Shown in pieces: positions 1-11,175 of a stretch of DNA of 64,000 bases. Every line of letters begins with the position of its first letter. Position 1 is the stretch's first letter. The translations under genes were made by a program, and so were the position numbers. The stretch covers positions 9,985,501 through 10,049,500 of the forward strand of contig CAMRHE010000028.1 in NCBI GenBank assembly GCA_947044405.1, read 5' to 3'. The notes beneath the pieces were generated by a model. It saw only the letters and a program-made list of their open reading frames with translations. It did not search any database and was not told where the DNA came from. The stretch comes from Leptodactylus fallax. Its lineage: Eukaryota; Chordata; Amphibia; Anura; Leptodactylidae.

Positions 1-81
1 TTGCCAGTGCCTTGGAACAGCTTTACTACTGTCTCCATTTAAAGTAAACAAAACAATACATTCAGAAAAAGCCAAGCTGTC

Positions 82-343
82 CTGTTCATGAATTAGGGAC
101 AAGAATCTCTCACATTGAGGAGAGCACCATTGAAGGTGTGTAGAGATTTTAATTGCCTTTCGCCCTCTACTTAGCATCTACATATCACAAGGCATTATGG
201 GAAAGGAGCTGGGGAGCTCATGCGCCCTCTATTGGATGTAACAGATCCAGTCAGAAGCAAATTGAGGATCTGTTACATCCAATAGAGGGCGCATGAGCTC
301 CCCAGCTCCTTTCCCATAATGCCTTGTGATCTGTTCATGAATT
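82..343. mobile_element. Insertion-like segment with a 65-bp-arm perfect hairpin, flanked by a 13-bp direct repeat
   Basis: Bases 184-248 and 266-330 are perfect reverse complements (65 bp each) around a 17-bp spacer. The word CTGTTCATGAATT occurs at 82-94 and again at 331-343, immediately after the right arm. This is what an insertion of 95-330 with a 13-bp target-site duplication would leave. The interior left part (95-183) is not part of the hairpin. No ORF of note lies inside. The duplication length suits retroposition or an unusual DNA element; the family is not recognised. Perfect arms suggest a recent event or ongoing correction between the arms. Confidence 0.6.
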
Positions 344-2813
344 GGCAGGCGTAAGACAGCTAGAATCTGTACACTACTCCTCCGTCAAATAGATCATTCA
401 GCATCAATTAGCTGTCATTATATGTCGTAAATAGCAAAACTGCAAAAATAAACAAACCACAATGGGTGACAGTACAAGTTAGGAGAAGAAAAAAAAAAAA
501 AAAAGATAAAATGTCACAAGTATTAGACAACTGTTAAAAAATACATAGTAAACGTACATAGGAAAAAAAAATTAAAAAAAAAAAACACACAAGGAAAGAC
601 AAATTGGAACCAGTATTGGCAGCCATAAAATATTAAAAACTCAAGAAATAATTTCACATAACGAACAACAATAACAAATAAATCAATGTTAAATATCTGT
701 AAAATTATAGTTATGCAATAAAGCTTAAATTTTCCAGTTTGGAAAAAGACTGTCAACAAAATAGTTCTTCAGAAATGGAAGGGCCTTGATCTATATAAAG
801 CCTACTACATGTAGGGAGATAATGTTGCATGACAGATGTAGAAATGCATGTCTTCTGGACCAAACACAGCTACAAGAACCCCACAGTACATTTTTTTTTA
901 ATAAAATTTTTAAAAAATTTATAAGTACATCTCACTTTTGCATGTATTTTGGTTGCAATGCTAATACTGAATGACTTCAGCCCATATATCAATCTGACTT
1001 TGGAAGGCTGAAACTTTTTATGTGCACCAGCCATAAGCCCCAGTAATGAAGAATAATAAGGTTAACAAGCATTTTTGGAATTAAAAAAAAAAAAAACAAA
1101 AGAAGTGTAAGGCCTGGGTTATAGGGATATTTATGGTCTTGACCACAATGGTTTCCAATAAAGACCTTGTAACGGTCGCAAAAAAATTCTACCAAGTTGG
1201 ATTTTTTTGCAAACATAGCATGGTTAATGTATTTATTTTTATTATGTGGTCATATCACACTAGCTCCTTGACTACACCACCACAAATTATTGTATAAGCC
1301 AGGTCTAAATCCTATTTATCTTTAAAGAATTGTCCAAGAATCACTACTTATCGCCCCAAGAGGTCCCATTTCCTGTTTTAATAGAGAGATGTTTTAATAG
1401 AGAGACGGTCAGGCATATCTACTACCCAAGATGCAAAATTATATGTTGAGGACAGTCAGTACCATAGACTTTGAATAAAGAGGCAGCGTACATTCCAATG
1501 GAGGTCCCAAAACTATTGTTTTTGGGATTAGGTGATGATCCTAGAATCGAAGACACCAGCAATCAAATGGTTATTACCCATCTTGTGGATAACTGACAAG
1601 GTGTGATCATGGGACAATCCTTTTAACTAGTACTGGAAGTGACACCCTCATTTTTTTGGAACCTGTCGTAACCATTTTGCTGGTCTCCTTGACCAATGTG
1701 TCAACTGAAGAACTCCATGATGTTGAAACGAATGTATGGTCAGGAAATACAAGGGCTGCCTACAGTGTGGTTACAAATTAATATATATATAGATTTTTTT
1801 TTTTTAATAAATTGAGTCTACTAAAATGGTTTAGCAGTTGTTGGACGATCGTCGATTTGATACCAGTCATAAAATTTTTGTCTTTGTAAATATATATATA
1901 AAGAATACTTGCACCATCTGAACTTATTAAAAAAGCCTTTGATTTAATATCGTAAATGGTCATTCTGAATAATGTGTCATTTACATAGGGAGAAATCAGT
2001 TACAAATTAATATGGCAAGACATTAGCCATTTTCTTTAGAATCAACCAAATACATTCAAAGTAAATTTTCCATGCCACTTTCCAATTTTTTTGAGGTAAA
2101 CATACATTTGTAATATAAAGCAACAATGACGCCAACCACCTCTCTCAGCAGTAAATAGTGCTTTCAACACATTCCTTTGAGGTACTGTACAAATCAACTT
2201 TCCTGAGGTTTTTTTTTTTGTTTGTTTGTCATTTTTGCAGACAGAACATTAAAAGAAATAAACTACAGAAATGAAGTTCCAGATTAATTTTCTTATCCCT
2301 TCTGCAGAACAGACAGGATTGAGGAATACTGTTGCTCATAACATGGCAAGAAAATCTGGCGCTCTGTCTTTCAACTTATCGGTTCATCTATAGTCCATTA
2401 ATGTTTGAAGTTAAAGCTCTTTATATTAGCACATGCCACCAATGTAATTGTGAGGCAAACAAAAAAAAATAAAGCACCACTTGAGGCACTTGACAGCAAC
2501 TAAATCTCAAGAACAGCAGAATGGAATCAATACACGGGATTCATGTCCTTCCAACGTCAACCTATGTCCACCCTGCTTCTTTTCGAGTGCCGATTTCCTT
2601 AAAACAGAATTAAGCATTAAAATATGCTCACTGTCACGTCATTCAATTCAGAACATTGGCTGTTTGATGCACATTAAAGTCTACCATCACTCTGAAGATG
2701 CAAGTTTATTGTGGCTGCCTTGGTACCTTGAACATATAGGCCACTGCCAAAAAGGGACTCTTATCCCTTGGTCGCCTACATTTGTATTTCAGCATTCACT
2801 GTAATGTTTATTA
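344..2813 (-). other. FIGN: Probable 3' UTR and downstream sequence of FIGN
   Basis: This stretch lies directly downstream of the FIGN stop codon on the minus strand and has no coding signal. It is AT-rich, with A/T homopolymers and an almost exact repeat of a 14-bp word near 1377-1405. AATAAA words for the minus strand occur 100-110 bases past the stop (plus-strand TTTATT near 2704) and near 1229, so several cleavage sites are possible. Vertebrate FIGN mRNAs carry long 3' UTRs, so the UTR could extend past the window start. The true 3' end cannot be fixed from sequence alone. Confidence 0.5.
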
Positions 2814-5041
2814 TCACTGACTGCAACCAAACATTTTGTTCCATTCAATATATGTATCAAGTTCTTTCTGTGATATGCTAGGCTGAATCTTGCAGAATAC
2901 ATTTTCAAAGTCTTGGTATGTTACAGGCCTCAGCTGGCTCGGCATAATGGCTGAGAGGTCTGAGGGTGGTATGGCATGGAGAGGGCCAACCACAGCTTCC
3001 TGACACAAGCGAGCCACATCCAGTCCAGAAAAACCTTCTGTGCGCTGGACTAGGAGTGCAACTTCTTTGTCATTGAGACAGTAATTGTGCTGTGAGAGCA
3101 ATTGTATTATGATTTGATGTCTGGCTGTGCTGTCTGGAAGTGGGATAAGAAGTCTCTTCATGAAATATCTCCGTAGAGATTCATCTATTTCTTCGGGTTT
3201 ACTTGTGGCACAAATTACAACTATTTGGTCCTCAGCAGATGAAAGAACGGAATCTAACTGCATAAGAAACTCTGTTCTCATTCGGCTTATGGGATTGTGT
3301 TCTTCACCTACTTGGGAAGAAAGTAGCATGTCTATGTCACTTACAAAAATCACAGAAGGTTGCCGACACCTTGCCACAAGAAACGATGCGTGGACAATTT
3401 TTTCACCTTCGTTTATCCACTTTGTGACAAGATTAGAGCCAGTAATTTTAAAGAACGTGGCACCGAGCTGGCTAGCTATACATCTGCCCAATAATGTTTT
3501 GCCTGTTCCCCTAGGTCCAAATAAAAGTATGCTCCGAGGCAAGGCCGTAAGTCCACTGAATGCATCAGATCTAATTACAGGCCATAATACTTCCTCCTTT
3601 ATAAATGCCTTTACCAACTCAAGGCCAGCAATTTCATCCCAGTCAACTGGATGTCCCTGGTTGATAATCTCATTAGTTACAAGGTCAATGAGGTGAGTAT
3701 CAGTGTTCTTCAGCTGTTCGTCCACAGAGTGGTTGGATGAGGTAGCTGTATGAAGTCCAGGGCCTTGAAGAGTATGCGGGAGTAGCTGTCTATGCTCCTC
3801 TCCATGTTCATTGATAGCCGATGAGTTGTATTTTCCAAAAGCTTCACTTGATCTCGAATTCTTTCCAGTGCTATATGAAGGTGGTGTAAGAGCTCTTGTT
3901 GACTGATTGCTAAATTTTCTTTGCTGATCAGTAGGAGCTAGCTGCTTTGTGGGCTTAAATGCCAAGGATGAGGACTCAGAACTTCGGTCATAGCCATTTC
4001 CTCTGCTTGAGTTAGATATAGTTGTGTCGGCCATTCTGTACATAGGACTATGTGAGGTTCTTTGTTGCCCATAACTATAGTTACCATAACTAGAATCTAA
4101 ATCCCCCTGTCCTGCCATATAGAAGGCTTTTCTTTTGAGCGAACTAGCTGAACTTGGAGTTATTGGGGTCAAACCATGTGTTTGATAACTATAGCCTGGT
4201 ACTGTTGTTGGTGGAAGAGGAGTAGGAGCAGGAATACCAGAAGGTAGGTAAGCAGAAGGAGGAGGTGCGCTTCCAGGGCTGTACCCGGACCCAACACTGG
4301 ACTGTGTAGGATAGCCAGCAGGTGGATAGTTGTAGCTTGAAAGATTGGAGGCCCCATTGTAGCCTGGTACTAGAGCTGGTGGTGGCGGTGGCGGTGGAGG
4401 AGGCTGTAGGAGACCAGAGCTATGAAGTGGAGATGGGTGAGGTGATGGCAGTGCAGATGCAGATTGACTACTGTAGCTTGAATGCAGGTAGGAGCCATTA
4501 TATCCTGTTCCATATTCCTGAGACGGTAGCCCTGAATGTAGACTAGGAACTGAGTGACTTCCACATGTACTACTAGAATAACTAGGTTCTGTCAAGTTGC
4601 TGCCCACTCCAGGAGAACTGCCTATGCTGGCCGAGACATCTGATGGAGGGATTGTGGCTCCTACTCCAGTTTTGCTGGCTGCAATTACATCAGAAACACA
4701 GTTCATGGGATAGACATTTTCTGAATTCAAAGAACTTTGCCAGGGCTCGCCATCATTTTTTCGACCATTCACAAGGCCTGACGGAGCTTCAGTGTAATTA
4801 CTGAGAAGAGGTCTTTCCATGGATCCTTCCAAAATTCCAGAATATTTCTCAGCATACTTTTTCAGTAGATTTGATGCAGTTAAAGCCGATATATCATCAT
4901 TGGCCCAGGCATACTGGTACGTGCGTTGCAAGTGACCACGATATGCTTCCACTTTGTGAGCCGGTGACCTTGTGGTTGACGATATGTCGAAGTGCTGTTC
5001 TGGCCATTGAGCATGCTCTGGCGTCCACTGCATCTTCAAGC
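2814..5041 (-). CDS. FIGN: Fidgetin, AAA-family ATPase: large terminal coding exon (partial gene)
   Basis: Fidgetin is a nuclear and cytoplasmic AAA ATPase of the microtubule-severing (meiotic) clade, with katanin, spastin and VPS4; it severs or depolymerises microtubules and is needed in vertebrate development. The exon codes for about 741 residues without a break, ending in TGA at 2814-2816. In exon numbering: a conserved N-terminus ([16 protein letters not shown], 3-18); a long low-complexity Ser/Tyr/Pro/Gly linker (about 100-440) with nine consecutive prolines at 213-221; a basic LKRK patch at 301-304 that may act in nuclear import; the AAA core from about 465, with Walker A GPRGTGKT (508-515), a Walker B-like [11 protein letters not shown] (563-573), sensor 1 ICATSKP (609-615) and the LRRYF arginines (622-626); and a Vps4-type C-terminal helix ending in FGCSQ. 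Residue 1 is Leu (TTG), not the true start: GC-TTG-AAG-ATG follows an acceptor AG, matching a Gly-Leu-Lys-Met junction in other vertebrate fidgetins. With about nine upstream residues the protein would be near 750, close to the human 759. Orthology is very secure. Confidence 0.97.
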
Positions 5042-5068
5042 CTATATAAATGAGAAAGAAGCCAGTCA
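5042..5068 (-). other. FIGN: Splice acceptor and polypyrimidine tract of the FIGN terminal exon
   Basis: Read on the minus strand, a pyrimidine-rich run (CTTCTTTCTCATT) precedes TATATAG at 5042, then the exon begins with GC-TTG-AAG-ATG. The Gly codon is split after its first base, so the missing upstream exon should end in G in matching phase. No exon coding the short N-terminus could be found by eye at higher coordinates. Confidence 0.85.
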
Positions 5069-5429
5069 GTACGATAATACCATAAAGACAATAAATATAT
5101 CCTATTTATTCATATATTAGATAATATGTAGATATTCTTAATTTTAGCCCATATAGATGGAGGACTCTGTAAAACAGATTCCAGTTTCCAGAAATGCTCA
5201 ATATGCTCTGTATGCAGCAGTGCTGTCTGTACAATATCAGTTTCAGATTTCTTTTTTTTCCCCAATCTAAAAATATGAGACACAGCTGACAGATCACATC
5301 TAGGATACCTCTCTTATTTGGTGCTGAACACCTAGTTAGCACAGCATAATGCACCCTGTGCTGAACAATATGACACAGACATTGCAGGTCATTCCATAAT
5401 CCAACTCTCATCTAAAGTGGTCCACGACA
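5069..5429. other. Intronic sequence, nothing recognised
   Basis: AT-rich DNA next to the FIGN exon. A 101-codon open frame on the minus strand has no family resemblance and no splice context, so I treat it as chance. Confidence 0.5.
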
Positions 5430-5720
5430 GCTTCAAATCTGCTTCGTGGAGTGCAGCAAAGCAATCTCCCAGGCAGCGGTCCATCGCTTTCATCACACAA
5501 AGCCTACAACTCGGTATGAATTACAACTGCTTTCTTTCTGCTTCTGAGCTCTGTTGTTGAACCCCTAAAGAAAAAAACAAGCAACGCTTGTCTGCTGGTT
5601 GTTTCTCCTGCAAGTCTCCAGGGCACAAGAAATTAAACCTCCGCTGACTAACCCCTAAAAGTTTTTTTTTAGCTTTCCCCTTTAGATGCTGCAGCTGGAA
5701 TCTATCATAGACACAGCATT
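5430..5720. other. Candidate conserved non-coding block near the FIGN exon
   Basis: High-complexity, repeat-free sequence of balanced composition, unlike the AT-rich DNA on both sides. It holds several CAAGCAA/TTGTTGAA-type words. It may be regulatory or an unannotated alternative exon. The call rests on composition only. Confidence 0.3.
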
Positions 5721-6347
5721 AGCTACAAGTCACATTTATAGAGAACTTTCTGTAAACACACTAAAAACACAAAAATATAGGAACCATCATATTATGTACA
5801 GGATCCAGCATATTGTATATATCATACATGCAAATCTAATATTGTATGTACTTCAATCAAGGGGTTATTTACAGAATTATGGTCATAATTTACAGATATA
5901 AGCTCTCATGAGTTAGTTAATTAATAGTTAATAATTGTTACCATATTTTAGTTTTTGCAGGATAAGGATCTTTTTTAATCTCATGTAATTTAAATTCAAA
6001 CTTTTACAATTTCTGAATACATGAATCTGTTTTTATTTTTCCCCAAAAATTGCAACTTGATATAACTTTGACTTAATGTTTTTGAAAGGTACAGTAACAT
6101 GCCTTATATTTAGCATAAATGGGATAATGGGACGGGAACCTTAGTATTAAATATTGCAGATTATCAGTTGGTCATAGGAAATTATAATAAAGTAAAAAAA
6201 ATATAAAATAAAATTATTGTATATATATATATTGCAGATTATTTCACTATATTCTACTGGAGTACTGCCTGTTTCTTGGAATATTGATTTATTGATTTAT
6301 TTGGTCTGTGCCTGAAACAACTGTACTGTGGATTACATATATATCAC

Positions 6348-6348
<1 letters not shown>

Positions 6349-6394
<46 letters not shown>
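6349..6394. repeat. (TA)n microsatellite
   Basis: About 45 bp of uninterrupted TA dinucleotides. Confidence 0.97.
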
Positions 6395-6395
<1 letters not shown>

Positions 6396-6777
6396 GTATT
6401 TTGTGACATCCACATGAGCACTGCAGTCAACCACTGCCCCCTAGCAGTGACGCTAACATGTATAAACCATGACCATTGAGGACAGTCATCGCTGCAGCAG
6501 TCATATGAATGTACAATGCATTCTTGCTCCAAAAACACAATAGAAACCTCTGACACAGCAGTGCAGGAGCGGCTGGGGATTTAACCGGTGAATAATGATT
6601 GACTGTTCTGATTCTACAATCTTTTCTGCACCTAAGTTATATTTCTTAAACTCTCGGACAACCTCTTTAAAGCCTTGAACCCAGACTTGTTCTTTAAATG
6701 AGAGCTCATGAACGCTGCCATAAGGCTTCATGTTGCACAGAGCAGTAATTGAGCTTTCATAAAAGGTATGGCGGGCC

Positions 6778-7010
6778 TTAAAGGGGTTTTCCGGGACTAT
6801 GATTATAGAGCTTCACTTCTTCTTCTCAGGCCCATGACATCACATCCATTGATCACATGGCCATGCTGCAAATCAGTCCCATTCAAATGAGATGAGCTGC
6901 AATACCAAGCACAGCCACTATACAATGCACGGCGCTGGATAAGTAGGGAGAGGCTGCAGCAATCGGTATCATAGTCTCTGATAAGCCCTTCAATGCATCT
7001 CTGTATGCCT
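6778..7010. mobile_element. T2/Kolobok-like MITE, left end intact
   Basis: It begins TTAAAGGGGTTTTCCGG, matching the TTAAAGGRR end consensus of T2 MITEs known from Xenopus. The interior carries the words 'accaagcacagccactata' and 'catcacatccattg', which recur in the element at 8800. The right end is decayed (CTGATAAGCCCTTCAATG). No coding capacity. Confidence 0.7.
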
Positions 7011-7607
7011 CAGATATTGTACATGGGGGGGAACACGGTTTTTTCTTCTGTTGGATCCTTTATGATGCAGATACAAAAGTGACCTTCTCCACAATGCTCC
7101 ATAAGCCATCACAGGGAATGGCTCTGCTGTGGCAGACCTGCTCCTTCCTATGTATTATTACATGGTCAGCCATTCATTAGAACAGGGAAGCATGTACAGT
7201 AATATTACATTTCCTTAACTGCCTGACCATTTCTGGGAAGTAGATGGTCAACCACAGCTTTCATCAAACGATCGCACAGATCACCTACAAAGACTGCACC
7301 AGTAAACGATGTAGCGCGTTGTATGCGCAGGATATGGAGTTGACTATCGTAAATCAATCCCTTCCTATCTCCAAGGAAAGTCCTTGGTTTTTAAGTTATG
7401 TCCCTGGAATCTTTTGTCCATTTTTTTTTTTTAACCAGCAAGAAGCGGCCATGACTCTTCCGCTCTCCCCTTGTTTACGTTTTCACCATCTACTGAAATA
7501 GCACTACTGCTCTGTTTCTATGGGATCTATGTAAACCTTTGTTCCTACATTTTAGTTTCTATAAGAGACACGATGAGAGCATGATATTTATTAAAGTCAC
7601 AAACCCT
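7011..7607. other. Intronic sequence, nothing recognised
   Basis: Unassigned DNA of mixed composition with a short T run near 7418. No credible gene or repeat was identified by eye. Confidence 0.4.
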
Positions 7608-7855
7608 TTAAAGGGGTTGTCCAAACAGATACTGACAAAGGTCATTATTATCAGTGGGGTCAGACACCCATCAGTGGCCACTACACCTAAACAGTATATG
7701 GATCTGCTGAACAGCCCGGTACAATGTTCCGGTGGCCTTGGCAGCTGATCGCTAGGAGTACTATTTATTGAATCCCCACTGATCTGATATGGTTGACTTA
7801 TCCTAAGGATAGGCCATCACTATCTGGTCTTGGAGATCCCTTTTTATGTGGACAT
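7608..7855. mobile_element. T2-like MITE
   Basis: Left end TTAAAGGGGTTGTCC; right end decayed (GGAGATCCCTTTTTATG). The interior has the paired words 'ggggtcagacacccatcag' and 'gaatccccactgatctg', typical of the frog element in which 'cccactgatc' and 'gatcagtgggg' face each other near the ends. Confidence 0.75.
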
Positions 7856-8066
7856 TCCATATACAAGACCTAGATCTAAAAATGTATGAGCCCATAGTGA
7901 ACCTAACATGATATTCTATTGTCTATAGACTTTTATTGACCGCAATCAAAATATAAGCCTTAGGAATGAATAGCTTGTAGAAGACTCTCAATATACCTAG
8001 GAGGTCAGGAGTTTTGTATCTAGATCTTTTTAAGAAAAAGAAAAAGAATGAATTAAATGAAAACCT

Positions 8067-8290
8067 TTAAAGGCATTGTCCAGGATAAGTCATCAATAAG
8101 AGATCAGTGGGGGTCCGACGCCTGCGACTCCCATTGACCTGCTGTTTGAAGGGGCTGTGGTGCTAGTGAAAGTGCCACTCGTGACCTCACCATATGCAAT
8201 GTAACATAAATTACAGCCCCGTCCTATTCACTGCTATGGGATGAGGCTGTAATTACATTGCACGGCCACTATGAAACCAGCAATCATCTT
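8067..8290. mobile_element. T2-like MITE, left part
   Basis: Starts TTAAAGGCATTGTCCAGG, followed by 'gataagtcatcaataagag' and 'gatcagtgggggtccgac'. The interior 'acattgcacggccactatg' is shared with the copies at 8800 and near 10680. A right terminus is not apparent. Confidence 0.7.
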
Positions 8291-8472
8291 ATTCTTATCA
8301 CAGTCAAGATTACAATGAAATGGATCACCTATATAGCAAACCTATGGATGACCACTGAGAAAAGGTGTTGGTCACAGCTCATCCGCTCCCTGCACAGTGA
8401 CCTCTGTGAAGGTCACAGAGCATGCTCAAAACACTCCCCATAGAATTCACAGATTAATCTCCAGGCTACAGG

Positions 8473-8690
8473 TTAAAGGGTGTTCTGGGCAAATGATAGA
8501 GATGACTTATCTGTAGGAAAGTTCAGCAATGTCAGATCGGCAGGGATCCCACACCTGGGACATGACTGGCGCACAGCTGGTGTGGGATAAAGATGTATTG
8601 AAGATGTCATACACCGGTCACAAACATAATTCTGTTCCATGAACACTATTACATATCCTGAATAATTGATAGTTTGCTGGAGATCCATGT
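8473..8690. mobile_element. T2-like MITE, left part
   Basis: Starts TTAAAGGGTGTTCTGGGC, followed by a diverged 'gatgacttatctgtagg' and 'gatcggcagggatcccac'. The right end is unclear. Confidence 0.6.
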
Positions 8691-8799
8691 GCAGCTAGAG
8701 ATACCTACATGTCCGCCCAGCTCCTGCCATATTAAATCAATTTACATTTTCCATATTATTATTAGTAGAGAATTTGCAAAATGCACCTACTTGTTTCTG

Positions 8800-9126
8800 T
8801 TAAAAGGGGTTTTTGAGGTAAAAATATTGAAGACCTATACCTAGGATAAGGTATCAATTTTAGATTGGAGGGAACCACCACCCAGGACCCACACAGATCA
8901 GTACAACGCCGCTTCAGCATCACTGGCCAGTGACATCACATTCATTGTCCTACTTATAGTTTAGTCCTATTTAAGGGAATGAGACTGAGCAGCAATACCA
9001 AGCACGGCCACTATACAAGAGCCACGCTCTTCATACAGCTGATCGATGGGGGTGCTGGGTGTGAGACCTCACATTATCTGGTATTAGTGACCTATCCTAA
9101 GACTAGGCCATCAATATACCCCTTTA
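8800..9126. mobile_element. T2-like MITE, both ends present
   Basis: Runs from TTAAAAGGGGTTTTTGAGG to ATACCCCTTTAA. Sub-terminal inverted words 'ctaggataaggtatcaatt' and 'cctatcctaagactaggcc' support a single foldback element. The interior carries 'caataccaagcacggccac'. Confidence 0.8.
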
Positions 9127-9214
9127 ATATCGATCTCTTTATACAGAACCCATCCTCTAGATCTCTAACAAGAACACAATTTTCTAACCCAGTAGCGAGC
9201 TGATTCCCCGTTGA

Positions 9215-9560
9215 CGCTTCATGTTTGTGAAAATTTCGCTGCAGAATATGAAAGTTAATTATCAGGATGATACATTGTTAATTGTGTTAGATTACAAGAA
9301 TTCAGTCAAAGAGGATCACACCAAACCTGGCACCTCTGTCATGTTCTTGCCGTAATGGTTTTCACGACCAAAACAGGATGACAATTATAGGCAGAATGAC
9401 AGATTATGAAATTCCAGAGGGTTAAGTCATCGATACTCAACGCATTGCCCCCCATCATTTATGTTAATAATTGTATATTGTGACAGAAGGTATGGACTGT
9501 GTCAGTCCAATTTCTGACGGTTTTTTAAAGGAAGTAGGAAACGTGGTGTTGCGTGAAATG
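9215..9560. promoter_or_regulatory. Candidate conserved non-coding element
   Basis: Repeat-free block with several homeodomain-type cores (GTTAATTATCAG, TTGTTAATTGTG, TTAATAATTG) and three TGACAG/TGACAA words of the TALE type. It sits between a MITE cluster and a GTTCACA element. Such blocks are typical of introns of developmental genes; conservation was not tested. Confidence 0.4.
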
Positions 9561-9669
9561 TCATTGTTCACCTTTTGTAGTAGTGATAGTAGTGTCCGTC
9601 TATGAAGTCTACACAATACTTTACTCAGTAGTACAACAGCTTGTTTATCAGAGACAGGAAGTGGAAACC

Positions 9670-9858
9670 TAACGCTAAGTTCACATCTGCGATGGAGTCT
9701 TTACAGCAGAAAAAGCCAAAAATCGACGGAGAGAATTTTCTCCGGACTGCAGCATAAAAACGAGGGTTACCACTGTTTTAGTGGTCCGGCTCTCCATCGT
9801 TCGGGTCCCCCAACAGACCTGAACGACGGAGAGCCCGATAAAGATGTGATCTTAGGCT
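9670..9858. mobile_element. GTTCACA-ended foldback MITE, diverged copy
   Basis: Ends 'cgctaagttcacatctgcga' and 'aaagatgtgatcttaggctg' are inverted relative to each other. Interior 'cgacggagagaattttctcc' and 'gaacgacggagagccc' form inner arms. It is related by its ends to the better copy at 23041. Confidence 0.6.
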
Positions 9859-10039
9859 GTCAGCCATATCGGAGTTACAGAACTTCTGGTCACTAAACCA
9901 TAAACTAAAATCTAAGTGCACTTCTTCACATCCTCTCTCGTGTGTGTTAGTGTTGTGTAAACTATTTCAATAATCACACCCTTGGTTTCACTGTATACAA
10001 GGGAAAATCATTCCTATACTCATATAGGGACACCCAAAT

Positions 10040-10330
10040 GGACACAGAGGGCTAGAAATGAAAAAAAAAAAATTTTTTTAAAGGAAAATGCTGCCCTTTT
10101 TTAAAAAATTATCACATTTTTCTAATCTGTCTTTATTTTCTGAATGTAGAATTTTTTTTATTCCATTTTCTGCACACGATTGTGGGGACGGCCATCTAGT
10201 TAATGGGATTTGGTGATATACTTTACAGCAGTCTCATGGTCATAGGCAGCAAGTGACTGGAGCTAACTCATTGAGGTCTATGGGAGTTTTCTAGACCTGA
10301 TCTGTGCAGGGAGGAGGAAGGGGATAAATG
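10040..10330. repeat. A/T-run-rich dispersed repeat, part of the following foldback
   Basis: A-run/T-run pairs, then a G-rich central part. The T-rich flank resembles the start of the related copy near 45490. It is probably the outer part of the element at 10330-10625. Confidence 0.4.
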
Positions 10331-10625
10331 GTGACATCATCAATTGTCAGTGATGTAATGATGGATTAAATGGTTTATCTGTAGAGGTGTTATCTTCTAT
10401 TGTAATATTGTATGTGATGTAAATGGAGTGAATTGACAAGTGTCAGTCTATTGCTAGACTTAGTGGTCAGAGTAAAAGTTGCAGGATATAGTACTTTTTT
10501 TTTAAATTAAGAAAAAAAAATATATTTTTTTTTAATTAAAAAAAAAGTACTATATCCTCCAATTTTTTACTGTGACCACTAAGTCTAACAATAGACTGAC
10601 ACTTGTTTGTTCAATAGCATCTGTG
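10330..10625. mobile_element. Foldback repeat with arms at 10436-10503 and 10540-10606
   Basis: The left arm (starting ACAAGTGTCAGTCTATTGC) is the near-perfect reverse complement of the right arm, which ends AATAGACTGACACTTGT. The centre is an A/T-run loop. A related single arm in the opposite orientation lies at 45590-45800, showing a dispersed family. Confidence 0.8.
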
Positions 10626-10639
10626 AAATATAATTATAG

Positions 10640-10886
10640 CCTTGTCCCATAGAAGTGAATGGGAAAAGGGTGCAATTACATGGCACGGCCACTAAGAAGT
10701 AGATGACACAATGCAAATAGTGAAGAGGTCATAGTGTGCACATGAGCACCGCAGCCTGTTCAAACAGATGATCGGCGGGGGTCCCAGGTGTCAATCCCCC
10801 ACAGATTTGTTATTGATGACCTATTCTGAGGATAGATCATCATTAAAAAAAAAAAAAAAAAAAAAAGAATTGTACAACCCCTTTAA
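10640..10886. mobile_element. T2-like MITE, right part
   Basis: Interior 'attacatggcacggccacta', then 'gatgatcggcgggggtccca', 'gaggatagatcatcatt' and the right end ACAACCCCTTTAA. A 23-bp A run interrupts the sub-terminal region. The left end is obscured by the preceding foldback. Confidence 0.75.
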
Positions 10887-11175
10887 CTGAGCTGTATGTA
10901 GCAATTACCTAGAAATAACATCTCTTAGTAACTCTCTGATACACAGTACAGTAATTGTCCACATTATTACCATTAGCTGCAGGATAAAGACAGGGATTTG
11001 GGGAAATTTATAACAATCTGTAATATGGCACTGATTTATAGATCATAGACTGCCATACACTGTGCTCAGAGCCAGACTGCAGTGACTAATATGCAGCTAC
11101 ATGAAAATATTACCTGACACTCATTCGCAAATTCCTAAAATGTAAGTAATAATTTTCTTTCAAGTAGTAGCGGCT

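Noticed and set aside
2805..2812. AATAAA just past the FIGN stop as the poly(A) signal
   Set aside because: It is only a few bases past the stop codon, too close to be the main signal; vertebrate FIGN has a long 3' UTR.
3127..3696. 189-codon plus-strand open frame
   Set aside because: It lies wholly antisense to the FIGN AAA-domain coding sequence and has no domain of its own; long antisense frames are common opposite conserved exons.
5037..5039. TTG at the 5' end of the FIGN frame as start codon
   Set aside because: It follows a splice acceptor and reads Leu in the conserved Gly-Leu-Lys-Met junction, so it is an internal codon.
6349..6394. TA run as promoter element
   Set aside because: Plain microsatellite with no transcript context.
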